A stretch of DNA of 64,000 nucleotides. It comes from Leadbetterella sp. Its GTDB lineage: Bacteria > Bacteroidota > Bacteroidia > Cytophagales > Spirosomataceae. The position numbers were made by a program, and so were the translations under genes. Below are positions 33,848 to 41,306 of the stretch, piece after piece. The notes under the pieces are model-generated. The model saw nothing but the letters and a program-made list of their open reading frames with translations. It did no database searches and was not told the DNA's origin. Positions within the stretch are counted from its first letter, which is position 1. Every line of letters starts with the position of its first letter. The stretch lies in contig JAHBUH010000023.1 in NCBI GenBank assembly GCA_019638185.1, positions 1-64,000 on the forward strand. Direction: 5' to 3'.

Positions 33848-33957
33848 TTTTTACGACATAAAAGTTATGTAAAAATACACTTTTTCTGACATAAAAAACA
33901 AAATAAACACACTTTTTCTGACATTAAATAAGGATTGAAGCACACTTTTCCTGGCTT
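33844..33957 (-). repeat. Four-copy phased direct-repeat array upstream of the AAA ATPase
   Basis: Read on the minus strand the unit is ATGTCAGAAAAAGTGT. Copies on the plus-strand coordinates: 33844-33859 (13 of 16 matches, covers the start codon), 33877-33892 and 33909-33924 (identical to each other), 33942-33957 (degenerate). Start-to-start steps are 33, 32 and 33 bases, close to three helical turns, so copies face the same side of the DNA. Each of the inner copies begins with ATG and opens a short reading frame; the copy nearest the gene reads ATG-TCG-TAA three bases before the gene start. Confidence 0.85.
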
Positions 33958-34049
33958 ACTTCTTGATTGAAGACAAAGTCATGACAGAGCTGATTTATAT
34001 TTTAGGCGGATAAGAGCGGGAAAGGCTTAGGCCAATTAAGAAACATCCA

Positions 34050-34712
34050 TTACGGCAATTCATACGCCTTAAAATGTCTTGCCGTTAATTTCGAATGTGA
34101 GATGGAATACAGGCCCACGCGATCCAGCACGATGCTGTCGTCAGCGGTTAGGTTAATCATCCGTGTGTCGTTGATATAACAAATGATTTTACCCTTCTCG
34201 CGCACGATGCGCACAGTGTTGAAATCATTTTTACGTATGACACTGCTTATTTCCCAGTCAGTAGTATACGTCCATTTATCCGAGGCAGAGTCATACCCGG
34301 CAATACTCTAATGACCTCCGTGGCTGATCAAAAGCGCATAATAGGAATAATCTGTACCGGTGGATGTATAATTCCAGATTACGCCGCCCACCCCGTAATC
34401 AGGACTGGTGGTATATTCTATTTTCACTGAAGTTTCAATGGCTGTATTGGAAGTACTGCCCGAAAATACACGGCTCAAAGTAACAGGTCTCATAGATTCC
34501 CCTTTGTTCAATGAAGACCCTTCTATTACATATTGTCCATTCTGATAATTTGCCTGCCCGTCTTCTAAAGTACCTGTCCACCAACTGCCATCATTCTTCC
34601 GGAAATCGGTTTCGTACAGCACATTTTCTTTAGGTTCTACGTCATTCTTTTCACAGGCATTCAAAATAAAGGTGGCCGTAATGAGAGTTACTAAAGGTTT
34701 GATCGTTTTCAT
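34050..34712 (-). pseudogene. Lipoprotein with concanavalin-like domain, interrupted by an amber codon
   Basis: Starts MKTIKPLVTLITATFILNACEKN, a lipoprotein signal with Cys20. The frame reads about 134 codons to HGGH, then TAG (34308-34310), and continues in the same frame for another 85 codons (SIAGYDSASDKWTYTTDWEISS... to RHFKAYELP) before TAA. Both halves fit one beta-sandwich (LamG/DUF1080-like) protein: ETSVKIEYTTSPDYGVGGVIWNY before the stop, GLYSISHSKLTARHFKAY after it. Only one base change is needed to restore it. It is part of a decayed block with the kinase and regulator genes that follow divergently. Confidence 0.8.
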
Positions 34713-34761
34713 AAGCTCATTTATTTTTGGTTCAAAGTTGGGGAAGAGTAAACACGGCAGC

Positions 34762-34781
34762 AATACTCCCAAAGGAGTATT
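34762..34781. other. Perfect 8-bp inverted repeat in the lipoprotein/kinase divergent gap
   Basis: Arms AATACTCC (34762-34769) and GGAGTATT (34774-34781) with a CAAA loop, followed by TTT. Lies between two divergent starts (34712 and 34846), where a terminator would make little sense; an operator, perhaps for the adjacent LuxR-type response regulator, is more likely. Assignment is a guess. Confidence 0.4.
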
Positions 34782-34845
34782 TTTAAAGCTATCGATACGG
34801 GTTATCGACATATTCGTTAATATTACCCGATTGTAATTTATTTTC

Positions 34846-35880
34846 ATGACATTGAAACACCTGTCTTTGGGATTCCTTATCCTCTGCCTCAGTACCGTGG
34901 TACAGGCGCAGGGCACGCTATGGCCGGATAGCCTCGGGACACTATTAAAAAAGGCCAAAACAGGTCATCAAAAGGCAGAGCTGCTCTATGAACGGGGGGA
35001 CCAGATCGCCATATACGATACCGTAACCTCCATCCGGTATATCAGGGAGGGATTGAAATATGTTACGGGAGATCCGTTTTATGAAGGCATCGGTTATTTC
35101 TATCTGGGAAGGGCCTACATGGAATTTTCCCCTATGGAAGCGGAGAAAGCCTTCGATACGGCCATCCGGTATTTTCAACAGGTCTCTACTCCGGAAGCGT
35201 ATATTTATCAAAGCAGGACATGGGCAAACAAGGGGTGCTGGCACAGTTTCGGGGCGACAACACCACTTATATCAACCTGTTTCTTGAAAAAGCTATACCC
35301 CTCGCCGCTTTAGGAGGGGATAGCCTGCGCATGGCAGATGGCTATGCCAATGTGGCGCTGCCTTTTATGAACTACGAAAATTACGATAAGGCGATCCTGT
35401 ACCTCAACAAATCAGCGGATCTGTTCAAAAGGCTTGCCCCCGATGATCTCAGGCGAGCGGATCTCCAGGAATATGATGCCCGAATCCTTATTACAATCGG
35501 GACTGGAAGTGGCCCTGAAGGATCTTTGCGATGAGGCGCAACTTCCGGGTGTGAAAGTAAGCTTTCGCGCATTCGATGTCCGCGAACACTTTCACCCCCA
35601 GGTACAGGTCATGATTTACCGGATAGTGCAGGAACTCATTCATAATGCGTTGAAACACGCGGAAGCGTCAAGAATCATGGTGCAATGCAGCCAGTCGGAA
35701 GATGTATTCTTTATCACTGTGGAAGACAATGGTAAGGGTTTTGCTCCTGATCGTGTACCCGATACCGGCCTGGGTTTAAAAAATATCCGGAGTAGAGTTG
35801 GCCTGCTCCATGAAAAGATGGACATAGAAACCTCAGAGGAAGGAACGAATATAAATATTGAATTGCATGTGGGACAATAG
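34846..35880 (+). pseudogene. Two-component sensor histidine kinase remnant (TPR sensor, HATPase)
   Basis: Begins with a signal peptide (MTLKHLSLGFLILCLSTVVQAQ) and TPR repeats. The frame shifts near 35215 (YIYQS | MGKQGVLAQFRGD), runs through a second TPR part (YANVALPFMNYENYDKAILYLNKSADLFKRLAP), and shifts again near 35450 into the kinase end, ISRNMMPESLLQSGLEVALKDLC, IVQELIHNALKHAEAS and VEDNGKGFAPDRVPDTGLGLKNIRSRV (HATPase_c N, G1 and G2 boxes). The second junction also skips the rest of the TPRs, the membrane segment and the HisKA_3 block with the phosphorylated His. About 345 codons remain of a protein normally near 600 or more. Not functional. Confidence 0.85.
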
Positions 35881-36506
35881 CCATAAAATACGCATCGTGA
35901 TCGTGGATGACCATCCGCTGGTTATTGAAGGATTTAAGAATGTGATCCAGGACTACTGTCATCTGGAATTACAGGGTCAGTTCAGTACCGCCGGTGCATT
36001 TATGGAATTTACAGGTATGGCAGAGGTAGATATAGTGCTGCTGGATATCACGTTACCTGATGACAACGGGATACAGATATGCCGGGAAATCAAAAAAAAA
36101 ATACCCCAATGTGGTGGTCCTCGTCATCAGTAACCTGAGTGAACGAAGCATCTTCAGGCAGATGCTGCAGAGCGACGCCAACGGTTATGTGCTAAAAACG
36201 GCAGATGCAGGCGATATCCTCTATTGTATCCGGGAGGCTTTTGCCGGAAAGATAGCCCTCAGCACGGAAGTTAAACAGAATTTTAATTTGAACGAATTGA
36301 AAGAACCTGTTGAAATTCCCGAGCTTACCCAACGGAAAAAAATCCTCCAACTGCTGGCAGAAGGTAAGAAATCAGCCCAGATTGCCGAAGAATTATTCAT
36401 CAGCCCACTCACCGTAAAAACTCACCGTGCCACACTCTTACAAAAGTTTAGTACAGGAAATATGGTGATTGTCATCAACAAAGCGCGGGAATATGGGCTG
36501 CTTTAG
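35867..36506 (+). pseudogene. LuxR/NarL-type response regulator, frameshifted at an A10 run
   Basis: Starts MWDNSHKIRIVIVDDHPLVIEGF inside the last 14 bases of the kinase remnant. Receiver residues are all present: the DD pair, phospho-Asp in VDIVLLDITLPDDNG, Ser in VVLVISNLSE and Lys in YVLKTADAGD. The C-terminus has a LuxR HTH (LTQRKKILQLLAEGKKSAQIAEELFISPLTVKTHRATLLQKF). The frame breaks at a run of ten A at 36092-36101; nine A would give KKKYPNVVVLV and one continuous 213-residue protein. Alternatives are a sequencing error, slippage-based phase variation, or true decay. The gutted partner kinase favours decay. Confidence 0.85.
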
Positions 36507-36523
36507 TATCGCAGGAAACCCGC

Positions 36524-37162
36524 TCACCCGGCCCTCACCACCGAAAACGGCCGTACCACCGCCTGACCGTCCTTACTCAAAACCTCTTCCGTGAAATCTT
36601 CGTAGCTGACCTCGTCAAAACCGGCCGAAAGCAGATACCGGCTTAATTCCTCCTTACCATAAAAAGTGAAGCCGGTTTGGGTGAAGGGGAGGTGGCGGCC
36701 GAATTCCTGTTCAATGAATCCCATGGTAAACTTTCCGAAGGGCTTCAGCACCCGGCGGATCTCCTTTAGCTGCAGGGGCACATCCGGCCAGAAGTAGAGG
36801 GTATTGACGGTAAAGCAGGCGTCAAAGGTTTCATCGGGGAAATCCAGTTTCCCGCTGCCGTCGGTCAGAGAGAAGTGAACGTTTTCTGAAGGATTATTTT
36901 CAGAGGCTTCCTGCACCATGGCTTCGGAAATGTCCACACCCCGGTACGACAGCTGCGGTGCCCGGTAGAGCAGGTAGGAGAGATGCTTCCCGTTTCCGAA
37001 CCCGATCTCCAGTATTTGCTCATTCTCTGTTATATTTAGCCCGTCAATGGTTTTGCGGATCATGTTGAAATTAGACTGGAACATATTGTCGCCTACCTCG
37101 CGGGCATAGGGGCCGGAGGGACACCGGAGCTGCCGGGCCAGTTCATTCATATTGTTTTCCAT
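36524..37162 (-). CDS. Class I SAM-dependent methyltransferase
   Basis: 212 residues with a Rossmann core: NEQILEIGFGNGKHLSYLLYRAPQLSYRGVDISEAMVQEA (motif I and post I) near 50-90, FDACFTVNTLYFWPDVPLQLKEIRRVLKPFGKFTMGFIE (motifs II-III) near 130. Resembles UbiE/Coq5-like methyltransferases; substrate unknown. Divergent from dinB with a 58-base gap. Confidence 0.87.
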   Translation of the reverse strand: MENNMNELARQLRCPSGPYAREVGDNMFQSNFNMIRKTIDGLNITENEQILEIGFGNGKHLSYLLYRAPQLSYRGVDISEAMVQEASENNPSENVHFSLTDGSGKLDFPDETFDACFTVNTLYFWPDVPLQLKEIRRVLKPFGKFTMGFIEQEFGRHLPFTQTGFTFYGKEELSRYLLSAGFDEVSYEDFTEEVLSKDGQAVVRPFSVVRAG

Positions 37163-37220
37163 GCAATAGATTTATTGTTCTGCGGAAATTTAGGCCGCAA
37201 AAGTTGAAAAACAAACAAAA

Positions 37221-38297
37221 ATGGACAGGAAAATCATTCATATCGATATGGATGCGTTTTATGCATCGGTGGAGCAGCGGGATTTCTCGGAGCTGCGGGG
37301 GAAACCCGTGGGGGTGGGCGGGCTTTCCGGTAGGGGGGTGCTGACCACTGCCAGCTATGAAGCGCGGAAGTTCGGGGTGCGGTCTGCCATGCCTACCTGG
37401 ATGGCGAAACAGAAATGCCCGGAGCTGATTGTGGTGAGGCCGCGTTTTGGGGTGTATAAAGAGGTTTCCGACCAGATCCGTGAAATATTCCGGGAGTATA
37501 CCCATCTCATAGAGCCCTTATCACTGGATGAGGCTTACCTGGATGTGACTGAAAATTTCAAAAATATGCCGTTTGCTACGGATATTGCCCGGGAGGTCAA
37601 GCTGAAGATCTTTGAAAAAACAGGCCTGACGGCTTCGGCCGGGGTTTCGTTCAATAAATTCCTGGCAAAAATCGCTTCGGATTTTAATAAGCCGGACGGA
37701 CTCTTTGTGATCACGCCGAAGAAGGCTCCCCTGATCATTGATTCCCTGCCGATAGAGCGTTTCCACGGGATCGGGAAGGTAACGGCGGAAAAAATGCGGC
37801 AGTCGGGTGTGCATACCGGGGCCGATTTAAAACAAAAGTCGCTGGAATGGCTGACTACCCATTTCGGGAAGGCCGGAAAGTATTATTTCGGGGTGGCGCA
37901 CGGGGAAGATAATCGCCCGGTGGATGCTTCTTCAATCCGGAAATCGGTGAGTGCGGAAGATACGTTTGATAAAGACACAGCTGATTTTGAAGAGCAGGAA
38001 ACCCAGCTTCTGATCCTGGCGGAGAAAGTATGGGAATGGGTGGAGAAGAAACAGATTTTTGGCCGGACGGTCACCTTAAAGGTCAAGTTCCATGATTTTT
38101 CCATTATGAACAGGAGCAAGTCTTCCCCGGCCTATATCAAAGATTATGACAGCTTTAAGGGCCTGGCTTTGGAGCTGTTTAAGCAGAGTTTTGATTCTTC
38201 GCGGCCGGTTCGGCTGCTGGGGATTGGTCTGTCTAACCTGAACAATACTACCCCGCCTGATTTCGGGCAGATGCAATTAGAGTTTGAAGGGGGCTAA
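37221..38297 (+). CDS. dinB: DNA polymerase IV
   Basis: 358 residues, standard length. Catalytic residues Asp9 in IIHIDMDAFYASVEQRD and Asp103/Glu104 in LSLDEAYLDV; TASAGVSFNKFLAKIASDFNKPDG is the conserved palm motif; the little finger follows. The last residues QMQLEFEGG contain a QxxLxF-type clamp-binding hexamer. Canonical translesion polymerase, distinct from the cassette polymerase at 29130-30293. The stop codon lies inside the stem of the terminator shared with the convergent GH65 gene. Confidence 0.96.
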   Translation: MDRKIIHIDMDAFYASVEQRDFSELRGKPVGVGGLSGRGVLTTASYEARKFGVRSAMPTWMAKQKCPELIVVRPRFGVYKEVSDQIREIFREYTHLIEPLSLDEAYLDVTENFKNMPFATDIAREVKLKIFEKTGLTASAGVSFNKFLAKIASDFNKPDGLFVITPKKAPLIIDSLPIERFHGIGKVTAEKMRQSGVHTGADLKQKSLEWLTTHFGKAGKYYFGVAHGEDNRPVDASSIRKSVSAEDTFDKDTADFEEQETQLLILAEKVWEWVEKKQIFGRTVTLKVKFHDFSIMNRSKSSPAYIKDYDSFKGLALELFKQSFDSSRPVRLLGIGLSNLNNTTPPDFGQMQLEFEGG

Positions 38298-38313
38298 AAA
38301 ACTTTTAGCCCCC
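38289..38313. terminator. Bidirectional terminator hairpin between dinB and the GH65 gene
   Basis: Perfect 11-bp stem: GGGGGCTAAAA (38289-38299), 3-base loop, TTTTAGCCCCC (38303-38313). The dinB stop TAA (38295-38297) is inside the left arm. The T run on the plus strand comes 7 bases later, so termination efficiency is uncertain; it serves two convergent genes. Confidence 0.7.
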
Positions 38314-38328
38314 CTCCGGTTTTTACTC

Positions 38329-40572
38329 TTAAATTTCCCTCACCCGGTGCCCCTCATGATCAATATAGATCTCTTTCAGGCCGGATTTTGTACCCATCCT
38401 GAAGGTCAGTGATTTCCACTGCGCCGGCAGATGCGGATGGATCTCCAGTTCGGTATTTTTAATACGGATACCCGCAAAGCCCTTAATGACCGATAGCCAG
38501 GTACCGGCCATGGAGGTGATATGTAGCCCGTCTTCGGTGTCATTGTTATAATCATCCAGGTCCAGACGGGAAGTACGGAGGTACATTTCATAGGCCTTTT
38601 CCGTTTTTCCCAGTTTACACGCCAGGATGGAGTGCACGCAGGGGGAGAGTGAGGACTCATGCACGGTCATGGGCTCGTAGAAGTCGAAGTTCCGGCGGTG
38701 GGTGTCCTCATCGAAATCGTCTTCAAAGAAATACAGGCCCTGCAGCACGTCGGCCTGCTTGATAAAACAGGAGCGTAAGATCCGGTCCCATGACCATTTC
38801 TGGTTAATGGGACGCTCGGCCAGCTGATCCACGGGGATCAGCTCCTTATCCAGGAAGCCGTCCTGCTGAAGGAATACATTCCGGGCGGCATCGGCCGGGA
38901 AGTACATTTTTTCGATGATATCTTTCCAGCGGGCGGTCTCTTCTTCCTGGCGGAAGCCGGTTTTTTCCAGTATGGCCGACAGGTTATTCACTTTTCCGAA
39001 GGCCTCCAGGGTGTATTTCAGCGTCCAGACGGCGATGTAATTGGTATACCAGTTATTGTTGACGTTATTCTCGTACTCGTTAGGCCCGGTCACGCCCAGC
39101 ATGACGTATTTTTGTTTGTCGGCCGACCAGTTCACCCGCTGAGCCCAGAACCGGGCTATCCCGATCAGCACTTCCAGGCCGTATTCGGCCAGGTAGGCTT
39201 CATCGCCTGTATAATTGATGTAGTCGTAAATGGCGTAGGCAATGGCGCCGTTCCGGTGGATTTCCTCAAAGGTGATCTCCCATTCGTTATGGCACTCTTC
39301 GCCGTTCATGGTCACCATGGGGTAGAGCGCGGCACCGTCTTTGAACCCTAGTTTCTTTGCATTCTCAATGGCCTTCGGCAGGTGATTGTAGCGATAAACC
39401 AGCAGGTTACGGGCCACGGAGAAGTCACTGGAAGCCAGGTAGAAGGGAATACAGTAGGCTTCAGTATCCCAGTAGGTCACGCCGCCGTATTTTTCGCCGG
39501 TAAAGCCCTTGGGCCCGATGTTCAGCCGGGAATCCGTGCCATTATAGGTTTGGAGGAGGTGGAAAATATTAAAACGGATACCGATCTGGGCGGAAACATC
39601 CCCCTCAATCACGATATCACAGTTTTCCCAGGCTTTTTTCCAGGCATTGCGGTGTTCATGCAGTAAATGATGGTTCTGCGCGGCTTCTTCCACCTGTTTT
39701 TGGGCGGCAGCCAGCAGTTCACCGGTGGTATAATCATTGGAATTAAGGATGCAGACGGTTTTTCTCAGGCTCAGCCCTTCGCCCGGTGCTACTTCCTTTT
39801 CATATTTCAGACCCGTATATTTTTCCTTCAAAATTTCTGCTGGGGTGATCCGGGCCGGGTGTACGGTGCTTCCGTCAGCCGAAGACCGGAGCAGGCTCAC
39901 CTGGTTCTGCATGGCCACAGCCACATCAAACTGCGGTACTCCGAAAGGGTTTGGCTTGGTTCTGACCTGCAGTGCGGCGCTGTCCCCGGCCGTTTTTTTA
40001 CCGGTTTCCAGCCAGAAACGCTCGTCGTGGTTGCTATCTTTATTCCTGACGTCGCCGTCAAGGTAAGAAACCAGGGCCAGCTTCCCGGAGAAGTTAAGCG
40101 CCTGTACCTCAAAATCCACCTGCCCGATGCGGTCGTTACTGATGCTGCAGAAGCGCTGGGTATGAATACGGATCTGTTTTCCGCCGGCCAGCTCCAGGGT
40201 ACAATACCGCATCAGGGTACCGGTTTCCAGGTTGATTTCCCGGTGAAATTCCAGGATATGGGCTTCGGCCAGGTTCACTACCGCGCCGTCTACTTCCACG
40301 TCTACGCCGATCCAGTTCACGGAGTTGATCACCTTGGCGAAATAGTCGGGGTAGCCGTTTTTCCACCAGCCCACGCGGGTTTTATCGGGGAACCACACGC
40401 CGGCCACGTAGCTGCCCTGCAGGGTATGGCCCGTAAATTTTTCCTCGAAGTTTCCGCGTATCCCGAATTTCCCGTTACCGAGGCTCATGATACTTTCCGT
40501 CACTTCATTGTATTCGGCATGGAAGCGGTCTTCCCAGATCTTCCACTGGTCATATTTCAGATAATTTTTCAT
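38329..40572 (-). CDS. Glycoside hydrolase family 65 disaccharide phosphorylase (maltose phosphorylase-like)
   Basis: 747 residues, the usual GH65 length. Phosphorolyses an alpha-glucosidic disaccharide to beta-glucose-1-phosphate and glucose. Signature WDTEAYCIPFYL near 365 and the catalytic acid in TMNGEECHNEWEITFEEIHRNGA near 425; the N-terminal beta-sandwich (SIMSLGNGKFGIRGNFEEKF) and C-terminal jelly roll are present. No signal peptide, cytoplasmic. The pgmB gene 12 bases upstream would use the beta-glucose-1-phosphate formed, which supports maltose, kojibiose or trehalose as substrate; maltose is the default inference. Confidence 0.93.
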   Translation of the reverse strand: MKNYLKYDQWKIWEDRFHAEYNEVTESIMSLGNGKFGIRGNFEEKFTGHTLQGSYVAGVWFPDKTRVGWWKNGYPDYFAKVINSVNWIGVDVEVDGAVVNLAEAHILEFHREINLETGTLMRYCTLELAGGKQIRIHTQRFCSISNDRIGQVDFEVQALNFSGKLALVSYLDGDVRNKDSNHDERFWLETGKKTAGDSAALQVRTKPNPFGVPQFDVAVAMQNQVSLLRSSADGSTVHPARITPAEILKEKYTGLKYEKEVAPGEGLSLRKTVCILNSNDYTTGELLAAAQKQVEEAAQNHHLLHEHRNAWKKAWENCDIVIEGDVSAQIGIRFNIFHLLQTYNGTDSRLNIGPKGFTGEKYGGVTYWDTEAYCIPFYLASSDFSVARNLLVYRYNHLPKAIENAKKLGFKDGAALYPMVTMNGEECHNEWEITFEEIHRNGAIAYAIYDYINYTGDEAYLAEYGLEVLIGIARFWAQRVNWSADKQKYVMLGVTGPNEYENNVNNNWYTNYIAVWTLKYTLEAFGKVNNLSAILEKTGFRQEEETARWKDIIEKMYFPADAARNVFLQQDGFLDKELIPVDQLAERPINQKWSWDRILRSCFIKQADVLQGLYFFEDDFDEDTHRRNFDFYEPMTVHESSLSPCVHSILACKLGKTEKAYEMYLRTSRLDLDDYNNDTEDGLHITSMAGTWLSVIKGFAGIRIKNTELEIHPHLPAQWKSLTFRMGTKSGLKEIYIDHEGHRVREI

Positions 40573-40584
40573 TCAGATATTTTA

Positions 40585-41226
40585 TTATACAAATTGCTCC
40601 GGTGTAATTTCTTCAAAACCGGGAACCACTATATCGGCGTTACTTAATACTTCAGTCGTACCTATTCCCACGGCATACATATCGGCTGCTTTGGCCGCCT
40701 GGATGCCTGCGTAAGCATCTTCAAACACCACACATTCGGCATTGGAGACCCCTAAAGCCTGGGCTCCTTTCAGAAATACTTCGGGGTCCGGCTTGCTGCG
40801 GGAAACGTGGTTTCCGTCAATAACCGCATCAAAATAGGGGAGGATCCCGGTTTTTTCCAGGATCACCGGCGCATTTTTACTGGCAGATCCCAGGGCTATT
40901 TTGATATTCCGGCTTTTAGCTGCTTTCAGGAAGTCTTCCACGCCGGGCAGCACGTCGACCGGTGTCATTTGATTCACCAGCTCCAGGTACCAGTCATTTT
41001 TCCGGGTGGCGAAGGCTGTTTTTTCTTCCGGTGTCAACGTCACTCCGCCGTGATTTAAAATCCTGTCCAGGGAATCCATCCGGCTGATCCCTTTCAGGGT
41101 TTCGTTAAATTCTTCGTCGATGTCGAAGCCCAGTTCCCGGGTCAGCCTGCGCCAGGCCTGGAAATGAAACACCGCCGTATCGACTAAAACACCGTCCAGG
41201 TCAAAAAGAAAAGCATGCCTTGCCAT
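40585..41226 (-). CDS. pgmB: Beta-phosphoglucomutase
   Basis: 213 residues, HAD superfamily. Catalytic Asp pair in FLFDLDGVLVDTAVFHFQAWRRL; the conserved GISRMDSLDRIL motif of the cap domain, GSASKNAPVILEKTGI and SKPDPEVFLKGAQALGV follow. Converts beta-glucose-1-phosphate to glucose-6-phosphate. First gene of a two-gene unit with the GH65 phosphorylase and divergent from the GH13 enzyme. Confidence 0.95.
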   Translation of the reverse strand: MARHAFLFDLDGVLVDTAVFHFQAWRRLTRELGFDIDEEFNETLKGISRMDSLDRILNHGGVTLTPEEKTAFATRKNDWYLELVNQMTPVDVLPGVEDFLKAAKSRNIKIALGSASKNAPVILEKTGILPYFDAVIDGNHVSRSKPDPEVFLKGAQALGVSNAECVVFEDAYAGIQAAKAADMYAVGIGTTEVLSNADIVVPGFEEITPEQFV

Positions 41227-41249
41227 GAAATTTTAATTATTTTTACGAA

Positions 41250-41257
41250 TATTTTTG
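41250..41257 (+). promoter_or_regulatory. Putative -7 element of the GH13 gene (TATTTTTG)
   Basis: Exact TAnnTTTG match in the gap divergent from pgmB. A start of transcription near 41263 would leave a leader of about 44 bases to the ATG at 41307 but only 8 to the ATG at 41271, which favours the later start. Confidence 0.4.
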
Positions 41258-41306
41258 CGAATGTAACATAATGTCGGTGATTTCGAATATCAACTTTTTT
41301 TACAAT

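Noticed and set aside
32549-33957. CRISPR-like array
   Set aside because: Four imperfect short repeats with non-unique AT-rich spacers and no cas genes; better explained as a promoter-proximal operator array.
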